NCBI GenBank assembly: GCA_033782935.1
Contig: JAWQEG010000490.1
Coordinates: forward strand, 1,332,001 to 1,396,000
DNA from: Petrolisthes cinctipes
Lineage: Eukaryota; Arthropoda; Malacostraca; Decapoda; Porcellanidae
Length of the DNA: 64,000 bases
Direction of reading: 5' to 3'
Of this stretch, positions 53,337 through 64,000 are shown piece by piece (within the stretch, counting starts at the first letter, position 1; each line of letters starts with the position of its first letter). The notes below the pieces were generated by a model. That model made no database searches and was not told the DNA's origin. It worked only from the letters and a program-made list of their open reading frames with translations. The translations under genes were made by a program, and so were the position numbers.

Positions 53337-54310
53337 TTTTTTGGCACCTAAAATGTCGAGTTTTAGCATGTTTTTAGCCTATATTTTGAAAATATTCTAG
53401 CACTGTGTAGGCATGTACAGATTGCTTCTGGGACCCCAAAATATTGAATTTTCGGGTGTTTTGAGCCTGAATTTGAGATATAAACGGGTACAGAAGATAC
53501 ATGCACATATTGACTTTTGTGCACCTAAAAGATCGATTTTCAGTATGTTTTGAGCATGTATTTTGAAAATACTCTAACACGGAGTAGGCATGTACAGATC
53601 GCTTCTGGGACCCCTAAATATCAAATTTTCGGATGTTTTGGGACTGAATTTGAGATATCGACTTTTTGGCACCTAAAAGATCGATTTTTAGCATGTTTTT
53701 AGCCTATATTTTGAAAATATTCTAGCACTGAGTAGGCATGTACAGATACCTTCTGGGACCTCTAAATATCGAATTTTCGGGTGTTTTGGGACTGAATTTG
53801 AGATATCGATTTTTTGGCACCTAAAATGTCGAGTTTTAGCATGTTTTTAGCCTATATTTTGAAAATATTCTAGCACTGTGTAGGCATGTACAGATTGCTT
53901 CTGGGACCCCAAAATATTGATTTTTCGGGTGTTTTGAGCATGAATTTGAGATATAAACGGGTACAGATGATACATGCACATATTGACTTTGGGCACCTAA
54001 AAGATCGATTTTTAGCATGTTTTGGGCCTGTATTTTGAAAATACTCTAACACTGAGTAGGCATGTACAGATTACTTCTGGGACCCCAAAATATTGAATTT
54101 TCGGGTGTTTTGAGCCTGAATTTGAGATATAAACGGGTACTGAAGATGCATACACATATCGACTTTTGTGCACCTAAAAGATCAATTTTCAGTATGTTTT
54201 GAGCATGTATTTTGAAAATACTCTAACACGGAGTAGGCATGTACAGATCGCTTCTGGGACCCCTAAATATCGAATTTTCGGGTGTTTTGGGACTGAATTT
54301 GAGATATCGA
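53337..54310. repeat. 974-bp tandem duplication, copy 1
   Basis: Monomer starts 53411, 53588, 53736, 53884, 54060, 54237 and 54385 give lengths 177, 148, 148, 176, 177 and 148, total 974. The order is M4/M5 fusion, M6, M3, A/C/M4 mosaic, M5, M6/M3 fusion. Two C monomers stand next to each other at 53588-53883. Landmarks recur at +974. Shared marks are atcaaatttt (53620 and 54594), gattacttc (54069 and 55043) and gatcaattttc (54180 and 55154). Confidence 0.88.
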
Positions 54311-55284
54311 CTTTTTGGCACCTAAAATGTCGAGTTTTAGCATGTTTTTAGCCTATATTTTGAAAATATTCTAGCACTGTGTAGGCATGTACAGATTGCT
54401 TCTGGGACCCCAAAATATTGAATTTTCGGGTGTTTTGAGCCTGAATTTGAGATATAAACGGGTACAGAAGATACATGCACATATTGACTTTTGTGCACCT
54501 AAAAGATCGATTTTCAGTATGTTTTGAGCATGTATTTTGAAAATACTCTAACACGGAGTAGGCATGTACAGATCGCTTCTGGGACCCCTAAATATCAAAT
54601 TTTCGGGTGTTTTGGGACTGAATTTGAGATATCGACTTTTTGGCACCTAAAAGATCGATTTTTAGCATGTTTTTAGCCTATATTTTGAAAATATTCTAGC
54701 ACTGAGTAGGCATGTACAGATACCTTCTGGGACCTCTAAATATCGAATTTTCGGGTGTTTTGGGACTGAATTTGAGATATCGATTTTTTGGCACCTAAAA
54801 TGTCGAGTTTTAGCATGTTTTTAGCCTATATTTTGAAAATATTCTAGCACTGTGTAGGCATGTACAGATTGCTTCTGGGACCCCAAAATATTGATTTTTC
54901 GGGTGTTTTGAGCCTGAATTTGAGATATAAACGGGTACAGATGATACATGCACATATTGACTTTGGGCACCTAAAAGATCGATTTTTAGCATGTTTTGGG
55001 CCTGTATTTTGAAAATACTCTAACACTGAGTAGGCATGTACAGATTACTTCTGGGACCCCAAAATATTGAATTTTCGGGTGTTTTGAGCCTGAATTTGAG
55101 ATATAAACGGGTACTGAAGATGCATACACATATCGACTTTTGTGCACCTAAAAGATCAATTTTCAGTATGTTTTGAGCATGTATTTTGAAAATACTCTAA
55201 CACGGAGTAGGCATGTACAGATCGCTTCTGGGACCCCTAAATATCGAATTTTCGGGTGTTTTGGGACTGAATTTGAGATATCGA
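54311..55284. repeat. 974-bp tandem duplication, copy 2
   Basis: The join lies in the tract 54311-54327, where an M6 start is fused to an M3 end (aaaatgtcgag). Differences from copy 1 are few: cgggtg for cggatg near 54603, and gagcctg for gagcatg near 54911. A further C-C pair follows at 55211-55506, so the adjacent-C arrangement occurs three times in this region. Confidence 0.88.
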
Positions 55285-58008
55285 CTTTTTGGCACCTAAA
55301 AGATCGATTTTTAGCATGTTTTTAGCCTATATTTTGAAAATATTCTAGCACTGAGTAGGCATGTACAGATACCTTCTGGGACCTCTAAATATCGAATTTT
55401 CGGGTGTTTTGGGACTGAATTTGAGATATCGATTTTTTGGCACCTAAAATGTCGATTTTTAGCATGTTTTTAGCCTATATTTTGAAAATATTCTAGCACT
55501 GTGTAGGCATGTACAGATTGCTTCTGGGACCCCAAAATATTGAATTTTCGGGTGTTTTGAGCCTGAATTTGAGATATAAACGGGTACAGATGATGGATGC
55601 ACATATTGACTTTGGGCATCTAAAATATCGATTATCAGCATGTTTTGGGCCTGTATTTTGAAAATACTCTAACACTGAGTAGGCATGTACAGATTGCTTC
55701 TGGGACCCCAAAATATTGAATTTTCGGGTGTTTTGAGCCTGAATTTGAGATATAAACGGGTACTGAAGATGCATGCACATATCGACTTTTGTGCACCTAA
55801 AAGATCGATTTTCAGTATGTTTTGAGCATGTATTTTGAAAATACTCTAACACGGAGTAGGCATGTACAGATCGCTTCTGGGACCCCTAAATATCGAATTT
55901 TCGGGTGTTTTGGGACTGAATTTGAGATATCGACTTTTTGGCACCTAAAAGATCGATTTTTAGCATGTTTTTAGCCTATATTTTGAAAATATTCTAGCAC
56001 TGAGTAGGCATGTACAGATTGCTTCTGGGACCCCAAAATATTGAATTTTTGGGTGTTTTGAGCCTGAATTTGAGATATAAACGGGTACAGAAGATACATG
56101 CACATATTGACTTTGGGCACCAAAAATGTCGATTTTTAGCATGTTTTTAGCCTATATTTTGAAAATATTATAGCACTGTGTAGGCATGTACAGATTGCTT
56201 CTGGGACCCAAAATATTGAATTTTTGGGTGTTTTGAGCCTGAATTTGAGATATAAACGGGTACAGAAGATACATGCACATATTGACTTTGGGCACCAAAA
56301 ATATCGATTTTCAGCATGTTTTGGGCCTGAATTTTGAAAATACTCTAACACGGAGTAGGCATGTACAGATCGCTTCTGGGACCCCAAAATATCGAATTTT
56401 CGGGTGTTTAGAGCCAGAATTTGAGATATAAACGGGTACAGAAGATGCATGCACATATCGACTTTTGGGCACCTAAAAGATCGATTTTCAGTATGTTTTT
56501 GGCCTGTATTTTGAAAATACTCTAACACGGAGTAGGCATGTACAGATACCTTCTGGGACCTCTAAATATCGAATTTTCGGGTGTTTTGGGACTGAATTTG
56601 AGATATCGACTTTTTGGCACCTAAAATGTCGATTTTTAGCATGTTTTTAGTCTATATTTTGAAAATATTCTAGCACTGTGTAGGCATGTACAGATTGCTT
56701 CTGGGACCCCAAAATATTGATTTTTCGGGTGTTTTGAGCCTGAATTTGAGATATAAACGGGTACAGAAGATACATGCACATATTGACTTTGGGCATCTAA
56801 AATATCGATTTTCAGCATGTTTTGGGCCTGTATTTTGAAAATACTCTAACACTGAGTAGGCATGTACAGATTGCTTCTGGGACCCTAAAATATTGAATTT
56901 TCGGGTGTTTTGAGCCTGAATTTGAGATATAAACGGGTACTGAAGATGCATGCACATATCGACTTTTGTGCACCTAAAAGATCGATTTTCAGTATGTTTT
57001 GAGCATGTATTTTGAAAATACTCTAACACGGAGTAGGCATGTACAGATCGCTTCTGGGACCCCTAAATATCGAATTTTCGGGTGTTTTGGGACTGAATTT
57101 GAGATATCGACTTTTTGGCACCTAAAAGATCGATTTTTAGCATGTTTTTAGCCTATATTTTGAAAATATTCTAGCAATGAGTAGGCATGTACAGATTGCT
57201 TCTGGGACCCCAAAATATTGAATTTTTGGGTGTTTTGAGCCTGAATTTGAGATATAAACGGGTACAGAAGATACATGCACATATTGACTTTGGGCACCAA
57301 AAATGTCGATTTTTAGCATGTTTTTAGCCTATATTTTGAAAATATTATAGCACTGTGTAGGCATGTACAGATTGCTTCTGGGACCCAAAATATTGAATTT
57401 TTGGGTGTTTTGAGCCTGAATTTGAGATATAAACGGGTACAGAAGATACATGCACATATTGACTTTGGGCACCAAAAATATCGATTTTCAGCATGTTTTG
57501 GGCCTGAATTTTGAAAATACTCTAACACGGAGTAGGCATGTACAGATCGCTTCTGGGACCCCAAAATATCGAATTTTCGGGTGTTTAGAGCCAGAATTTG
57601 AGATATAAACGGGTACAGAAGATGCATGCACATATCGACTTTTGGGCACCTAAAAGATCGATTTTCAGGATGTTTTTGGCCTGTATTTTGAAAATACTCT
57701 AACACGGAGTAGGCATGTACAGATACCTTCTGGGAACTCTAAATATCGAATTTTCGGGTGTTTTGGGACTGAATTTGAGATATCGACTTTTTGGCACCTA
57801 AAAGATCGATTTTTAGCATGTTTTTAGCCTATATTTTGAAAATATTCTAGCACTGAGTAGGCATGTACAGATTGCTTCTGGGACCCCAAAATATTGAATT
57901 TTTGGGTGTTTTGAGCCTGAATTTGAGATATAAACGGGTACAGAAGATACATGCACATATTGACTTTGGGCACCAAAAATATCGATTTTCAGCATGTTTT
58001 GGGCCTGA
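55285..58008. repeat. HOR domain with a second kind of A/C chimera and a 1,177-bp offset repeat
   Basis: Junctions are 55311, 55459, 55960, 56136, 56636, 57137, 57313 and 57813. The A/C chimeras at about 56006 and 57183 read gggcaccaaaaatgtcg before the C end, so the switch comes after ccaaaaat rather than after gggcacc. This is a different crossover from the common chimera. The stretches about 56.0-56.6 and 57.18-57.8 kb match at an offset of 1,177, sharing tttttgggtg and tttagagccag. Confidence 0.82.
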
Positions 58009-60188
58009 ATTTTGAAAATACTCTAACACGGAGTAGGCATGTACAGATCGCTTCTGGGACCCCAAAATATCGAATTTTCGGGTGTTTAGAGCCAGAATTT
58101 GAGATATAAACGGGTACAGAAGATGCATGCACATATCGACTTTTGGGCACCTAAAAGATCGATTTTCAGTATGTTTTTGGCCTGTATTTTGAAAATACTC
58201 TAACACGGAGTAGGCATGTACAGATACCTTCTGGGACCTCTAAATATCGAATTTCGGGTGTTTTGGGACTGAATTTGAGATATCGACTTTTCGGCACCTA
58301 AAATGTCGATTTTTAGCATGTTTTTAGCCTATATTTTGAAAATATTCTAGCACTGTGTAGGCATGTACAGATTGCTTCTGGGACCCCAAAATATTGATTT
58401 TTCGGGTGTTTTGAGCCTGAATTTAAGATATAAACGGGTACAGAAAATACATGCACATATTGACTTTGGGCATCTAAAATATCGATTTTCAGCATGTTTT
58501 GGGCCTGTATTTTGAAAATACTCTAACACTGAGTAGGCATGTACAGATTGCTTCTGGGACCCCAAAATATTGAATTTTCGGGTGTTTTGAGCCTGAATTT
58601 GAGATATAAACGGGTACTGAAGATGCATGCACATATCGACTTTTGTGCACCTAAAAGATCGATTTTCAGTATGTTTTGAGCATGTATTTTGAAAATACTC
58701 TAACACGGAGTAGGCATGTACAGATCGCTTCTGGGACCCCTAAATATCGAATTTTCGGGTGCTTTGGGACTGAATTTGAGATATCGACTTTTTGGCACCT
58801 AAAAGATCGATTTTTAGCATGTTTTTAGCCTATATTTTGAAAATATTCTAGCAATGAGTAGGCATGTACAGATTGCTTCTGGGACCCCAAAATATTGAAT
58901 TTTCGGGTGTTTTGAGCCTCAATTTGAGATATAAACGGGTACAGAAGATACATGCACATATTGACTTTGGGCACCAAAAATATCGATTTTCAGCATGTTT
59001 TGGGCCTGAATTTTGAAAATACTCTAACAAGGAGTAGGCATGTACAGATCGCTTCTGGGACCCCAAAATATCGAATTTTCGGGTGTTTAGGGCCAGAATT
59101 TGAGATATAAACGGGTACAGAAGATGCATGCACATATCGACTTTTGGGCACCTAAAAGATCGATTTTCAGTATGTTTTTGGCCTGTATTTTGAAAATACT
59201 CTATCACGGAGTAGGCATGTACAGATACCTTCTGGGACCTCTAAATATCGAATTTTCGGGTGTTTTGGGACTGAATTTGAGATATCGATTTTTTGGCACC
59301 TAAAATGTCGAGTTTTAGCATGTTTTTAGCCTATATTTTGAAAATATTCTAGCACTGTGTAGGCATGTACAGATTGCTTCTGGGACCCCAAAATATTGAA
59401 TTTTCGGATGTTTTGAGCCTGAATTTGAGATATAAACGGGTACAGAAGATACATGCACATATTGACTTTGGGCATCTAAAATATCGATTTTCAGCATGTT
59501 TTGGGCCTGTATTTTGAAAATACTCTAACACTGAGTAGGCATGTACAGATTGCTTCTGGGACCCCAAAATATTGAATTTTCGGGGGTTTTGAGCCTGAAT
59601 TTGAGATATAAACGGGTACTGAAGATGCATACACATATCGACTTTTGTGCACCTAAAAGATCGATTTTCAGTATGTTTTGAGCATGTATTTTGAAAATAC
59701 TCTAACACGGAGTAGGCATGTACAGATCGCTTCTGGGACCCCTAAATATCGAATTTTCGAGTGTTTTGAGCCTGAATTTGAGATATCGACTTTTTGGCAC
59801 CTAAAAGATCGATTTTTAGCATGTTTTTAGCCTATATTTTGAAAATATTCTAGCACTGAGTAGGCATGTACAGATTGCTTCTGGGACCCCAAAATATTGA
59901 ATTTTCGGGTGTTTTGAGCCTGAATTTGAGATATAAACGGGTACAGAAGATACATGCACATATTGACTTTGGGCACCAAAAATATCGATTTTCAGCATGT
60001 TTTGGGCCTGAATTTTGAAAATACTCTAACACGGAGTAGGCATGTACAGATCGCTTCTGGGACCCCAAAATATCGAATTTTCGGGTGTTTAGGGCCAGAA
60101 TTTGAGATATAAACTGGTACAGAAGATGCATGCACATATCGACTTTTGGGCACCTAAAAGATCGATTTTCAGTATGTTTTTGGCCTGT
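58009..60188. repeat. 2,180-bp tandem duplication, copy 1
   Basis: Junctions 58313, 58814 and 59315 recur at 60493, 60994 and 61495. Shared rare marks are cgaatttcggg, cttttcggcac, ggtgctttggg (58758 and 60938), gagcctcaattt (58915 and 61095), cttttcggatg or ttcggatg (59403 and 61583), cgagtgttttgagcc (59757 and 61937) and aaactggtac (60111 and 62115). Confidence 0.89.
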
Positions 60189-62192
60189 ATTTTGAAAATA
60201 CTCTAACACGGAGTAGGCATGTACAGATCGCTTCTGGGACCCCAAAATATCGAATTTTCGGGTGTTTAGAGCCAGAATTTGAGATATAAACGGGTACAGA
60301 AGATGCATGCACATATCGACTTTTGGGCACCTAAAAGATCGATTTTCAGTATGTTTTTGGCCTGTATTTTGAAAATACTCTAACACGGAGTAGGCATGTA
60401 CAGATACCTTCTGGGACCTCTAAATATCGAATTTCGGGTGTTTTGGGACTGAATTTGAGATATCGACTTTTCGGCACCTAAAATGTCGATTTTTAGCATG
60501 TTTTTAGCCTATATTTTGAAAATATTCTAGCACTGTGTAGGCATGTACAGATTGCTTCTGGGACCCCAAAATATTGATTTTTCGGGTGTTTTGAGCCTGA
60601 ATTTAAGATATAAACGGGTACAGAAAATACATGCACATATTGACTTTGGGCATCTAAAATATCGATTTTCAGCATGTTTTGGGCCTGTATTTTGAAAATA
60701 CTCTAACACTGAGTAGGCATGTACAGATTGCTTCTGGGACCCCAAAATATTGAATTTTTGGGTGTTTTGAGCCTGAATTTGAGATATAAACGGGTACTGA
60801 AGATGCATGCACATATCGACTTTTGTGCACCTAAAAGATCGATTTTCAGTATGTTTTGAGCATGTATTTTGAAAATACTCTAACACGGAGTAGGCATGTA
60901 CAGATCGCTTCTGGGACCCCTAAATATCGAATTTTCGGGTGCTTTGGGACTGAATTTGAGATATCGACTTTTTGGCACCTAAAAGATCGATTTTTAGCAT
61001 GTTTTTAGCCTATATTTTGAAAATATTCTAGCAATGAGTAGGCATGTACAGATTGCTTCTGGGACCCCAAAATATTGAATTTTCGGGTGTTTTGAGCCTC
61101 AATTTGAGATATAAACGGGTACAGAAGATACATGCACATATTGACTTTGGGCACCAAAAATATCGATTTTCAGCATGTTTTGGGCCTGAATTTTGAAAAT
61201 ACTCTAACACGGAGTAGGCATGTACAGATCGCTTCTGGGACCCCAAAATATCGAATTTTCGGGTGTTTAGGGCCAGAATTTGAGATATAAACGGGTACAG
61301 AAGATGCATGCACATATCGACTTTTGGGCACCTAAAAGATCGATTTTCAGTATGTTTTTGGCCTGTATTTTGAAAATACTCTATCACGGAGTAGGCATGT
61401 ACAGATACCTTCTGGGACCTCTAAATATCGAATTTTCGGGTGTTTTGGGACTGAATTTGAGATATCAATTTTTTGGCACCTAAAATGTCGAGTTTTAGCA
61501 TGTTTTTAGCCTATATTTTGAAAATATTCTAGCACTGTGTAGGCATGTACAGATTGCTTCTGGGACCCCAAAATATTGAATTTTCGGATGTTTTGAGCCT
61601 GAATTTGAGATATAAACGGGTACAGAAGATACATGCACATATTGACTTTGGGCATCTAAAATATCGATTTTCAGCATGTTTTGGGCCTGTATTTTGAAAA
61701 TACTCTAACACTGAGTAGGCATGTACAGATTGCTTCTGGGACCCCAAAATATTGAATTTTCGGGGTTTTTGAGCCTGAATTTGAGATATAAACGGGTACT
61801 GAAGATGCATACACATATCGACTTTTGTGCACCTAAAAGATCGATTTTCAGTATGTTTTGAGCATGTATTTTGAAAATACTCTAACACGGAGTAGGCATG
61901 TACAGATCGCTTCTGGGACCCCTAAATATCGAATTTTCGAGTGTTTTGAGCCTGAATTTGAGATATCGACTTTTTGGCACCTAAAAGATCGATTTTCAGC
62001 ATGTTTTGGGCCTGAATTTTGAAAATACTCTAACACGGAGTAGGCATGTACAGATCGCTTCTGGGACCCCAAAATATCGAATTTTCGGGTGTTTAGGGCC
62101 AGAATTTGAGATATAAACTGGTACAGAAGATGCATGCACATATCGACTTTTGGGCACCTAAAAGATCGATTTTCAGTATGTTTTTGGCCTGT
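60189..62192. repeat. 2,180-bp tandem duplication, copy 2, with one monomer lost
   Basis: Copy 2 starts within the identity tract 60189-60228, where two B monomers become adjacent. It matches copy 1 at +2,180 up to about 61990 and at +2,004 afterwards, so exactly 176 bp is missing. At the loss point a C monomer (gactttttggcacc, aaaagatcg) runs into an A end (attttcagcatg, ttttgggcctg). The private mark aaactggtac confirms the shift. Other differences are acacggag for acaaggag (61207) and gatatcaatt (61461). Confidence 0.88.
61900..62045. repeat. Chimeric M6/M1 monomer, left by loss of one 176-bp monomer
   Basis: The monomer starts as M6 (gatcgcttctggg, cccctaaat, gatatcgactttttgg) and ends as M1 (tttcagcatgttttgggcctgaattttg). 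It lacks the 29-bp segment, as C does, so it is a short monomer with an A tail. In copy 1 the corresponding place (59720-59990) holds a full M6 followed by a full M1. Confidence 0.85.
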
Positions 62193-64000
62193 ATTTTGAA
62201 AATACTCTAACACGGAGTAGGCATGTACAGATACCTTCTGGGACCTCTAAATATCGAATTTTCGGGTGTTTTGGGACTGAATTTGAGATATCGACTTTTT
62301 GGCACCTAAAATGTCGATTTTTAGCATGTTTTTAGTCTATATTTTGAAAATATTCTAGCACTGAGTAGGCATGTACAGATTGCTTCTGGGACCCCAAAAT
62401 ATTGATTTTTCGGGTGTTTTGAGCCTGAATATGAGATATAAACGGGTACAGAAGATACATGCACATATTGACTTTGGGCATCTAAAATATCGATTTTCAG
62501 CATGTTTTGGGCCTGTATTTTGAAAATACTCTAACACTGAGTAGGCATGTACAGATTGCTTCTGGGACCCCAAAATATTGAATTTTCGGGTGTTTTGAGC
62601 CTGAATTTGAAATATAAACGGGTACTGAAGATGCATGCACATATCGACTTTTGTGCACCTAAAAGATCGATTTTCAGTATGTTTTGAGCATGTATTTTGA
62701 AAATACTCTAACACGGAGTAGGCATGTACAGATCGCTTCTGGAACCCCTAAATATCGAATTTTCAGGTGTTTTGGGACTGAATTTGAGATATCGACTTTT
62801 TGGCACCTAAAAGATCGATTTTTAGCATGTTTTTAGCCTATATTTTGAAAATATTCTAGCACTGAGTAAGCATGTACAGATTGCTTCTGGGACCCCAAAA
62901 TATTGAATTTTTGGGTGTTTTGAGCCTGAATTTGAGATATAAACGGGTACAGAAGATACATGCACATATTGACTTTGGGCACCAAAAATGTCGATTTTTA
63001 GCATGTTTTTAGCCTATATTTTGAAAATATTATAGCACTGTGTAGGCATGTACAGATTGCTTCTGGGACCCAAAATATTGAATTTTTGGGTGTTTTGAGC
63101 CTGAATTTGAGATATAAACGGGTACAGAAGATACATGCACATATTGACTTTGGGCACCAAAAATGTCGATTTTTAGCATGTTTTTAGCCTATATTTTGAA
63201 AATATTATAGCACTGTGTAGGCATGTACAGATTGCTTCTGGGACCCAAAATATTGAATTTTTGGGTGTTTAGAGCCAGAATTTGAGATATAAACGGGTAC
63301 AGAAGATGCATGCACATATCGACTTTTGGGCACCTAAAAGATCGATTTTCAGTATGTTTTTGGCCTGTATTTTGAAAATACTCTAACACGGAGTAGGCAT
63401 GTACAGATACCTTCTGGGAACTCTAAATATCGAATTTTCGGGTGTTTTGGGACTGAATTTGAGATATCGACTTTTTGGCACCTAAAAGATCGATTTTTAG
63501 CATGTTTTTAGCCTATATTTTGAAAATATTCTAGCACTGAGTAGGCATGTACAGATTGCTTCTGGGACCCCAAAATATTGAATTTTTGGGTGTTTTGAGC
63601 CTGAATTTGAGATATAAACGGGTACAGAAGATACATGCTAATATTGACTTTGGGCACCAAAAATATCGTTTTTCAGCATGTTTTGGGCCTGAATTTTGAA
63701 AATACTCTAACACGGAGTAGGCATGTACAGATCGCTTCTGGGACCCCAAAATATCGAATTTTCGGGTGTTTAGAGCCAGAATTTGAGATATAAACGGGTA
63801 CAGAAGATGCATGCACATATCGACTTTTGGGCACCTAAAAGATCGATTTTCAGTATGTTTTTGGCCTGTATTTTGAAAATACTCTAACACGGAGTAGGCA
63901 TGTACAGATACCTTCTGGGACCTCTAAATATCGAATTTCGGGTGTTTTGGGACTGAATTTGAGATATCGATTTTTTGGCACCTAAAATGTCGATTTTTAG
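62193..64000. repeat. Terminal domain with a run of A/C chimeras
   Basis: Junctions are 62321, 62822, 62998, 63173, 63497 and 63997. Two A/C chimeras of the ccaaaaatgtcg type stand in tandem (176 and 175 bp). They are followed by an A/B chimera with three c in gggaccc and tttagagccag, then C. The tttttgggtg form is especially common here (about 62906, 63083, 63261 and 63584). The window ends inside a monomer. Confidence 0.82.

Larger units (their letters stand above)
1..64000. repeat. Tandem satellite array with higher-order structure, filling the window
   Basis: The anchor word gcatgtacag recurs in register throughout, for example at 41, 217, 394, 542, 718, 895, 1043, 1219, 1396 and 1544, with spacings of 176, 177 and 148. 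Three consecutive monomers sum to 501 bp and six to 1,002 bp. I followed this register to base 64,000 and found no stretch that is not satellite. All monomers have the same orientation. One hand-counted monomer (718-894) has 72 G+C in 177 bases, about 41 percent. The array runs off both ends of the window. Such arrays are known from eukaryotic centromeres, pericentromeres and heterochromatic knobs. Which of these applies here cannot be told from sequence. I do not recognise the satellite family by name. Confidence 0.98.

Noticed and set aside
1..64000. Many short reverse-strand and a few forward-strand open frames (60-178 codons) as genes
   Set aside because: They are periodic by-products of the satellite, overlap in different frames, end at any point mutation or indel, and have no start context, domain or codon pattern. 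Copies gain and lose length with single-base changes such as ctaacac to ctatcac.
1..64000. CRISPR array
   Set aside because: Adjacent units are similar along their whole length, with no unique spacers between short repeats. The 29-bp segment is a shared indel between monomer classes, not a repeat alternating with spacers.
1..64000. Transposon or retrotransposon insertion
   Set aside because: The monomer register is unbroken. All length deviations are explained by monomer gain or loss, chimeras or small indels. I saw no long terminal repeats, target-site duplications or transposase-like frames.
1..64000. Ribosomal spacer, tRNA or other RNA gene
   Set aside because: No rRNA-like conserved stretch was seen. 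Nothing resembling paired A and B boxes of tRNA genes in proper spacing is present in the monomers.
1..64000. Inverted segments or orientation switches in the array
   Set aside because: The anchor gcatgtacag stays on the plus strand from start to end in all domains examined. Apparent inverted matches are the short palindromes inside monomers (gtattttgaaaatac, tgcatgca, atcgat).
1..64000. Naming the host species or a known satellite family
   Set aside because: I do not recognise the monomer, and nothing outside the satellite is present to place it. Any name would be a guess.

Overview
The whole 64,000-base window is one uninterrupted tandem satellite-DNA array. I find no unique sequence, protein-coding gene, RNA gene, transposon or other non-satellite insertion. 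Both window edges lie inside the array, so the true array is longer than 64 kb. All repeat copies I followed point the same way. This implies a eukaryotic nuclear genome, in a centromeric, pericentromeric or other heterochromatic block. The sequence alone does not identify the species. Monomers near nucleosomal length, higher-order structure and many CpG-to-TpG differences fit a plant or another genome that methylates its DNA, but that is inference.

The basic unit comes in three lengths: about 176 bp (A), 177 bp (B) and 148 bp (C). The C form lacks a 29-bp segment lying between two short atat repeats. A-B-C makes a 501-bp trimer (176+177+148). Neighbouring trimers differ at diagnostic positions, giving a 1,002-bp, six-monomer higher-order repeat (HOR), here called M1-M2-M3-M4-M5-M6. 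A clean example is 542-1543. Roughly 380 monomers fit in the window.

Layout: 1-4676 is mostly regular 1,002-bp HOR. 4677-7384 is a local array of a different 677-bp tetramer containing a chimeric A/C monomer. 7385-13132 is irregular. 13133-21852 is a 4,360-bp tandem segmental duplication, part of which has a third copy at about 10.7-13.1 kb. 21853-28347 is mixed. 28348-31703 is a nearly identical 1,678-bp tandem duplication. 32144-41050 contains two diverged copies of a larger block, offset by about 4,155 bp. 42797-46297 holds two copies of a 1.3-kb block. 46298-53336 is mostly regular HOR. 53337-55284 is a 974-bp tandem duplication with adjacent C monomers. 58009-62192 is a 2,180-bp tandem duplication whose second copy has lost one 176-bp monomer. 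The end of the window carries its own local variants.

No genes act together here. What the window records is satellite evolution: unequal exchange inside short identical tracts, single-monomer gain and loss, chimeric monomers, and local spread of variant blocks. The most interesting sequence-level feature is a 15-bp dyad (7-1-7) in most monomers. Its outermost base pair differs between monomer classes in a compensating way (gta...tac versus ata...tat), so the symmetry is kept while the sequence changes.
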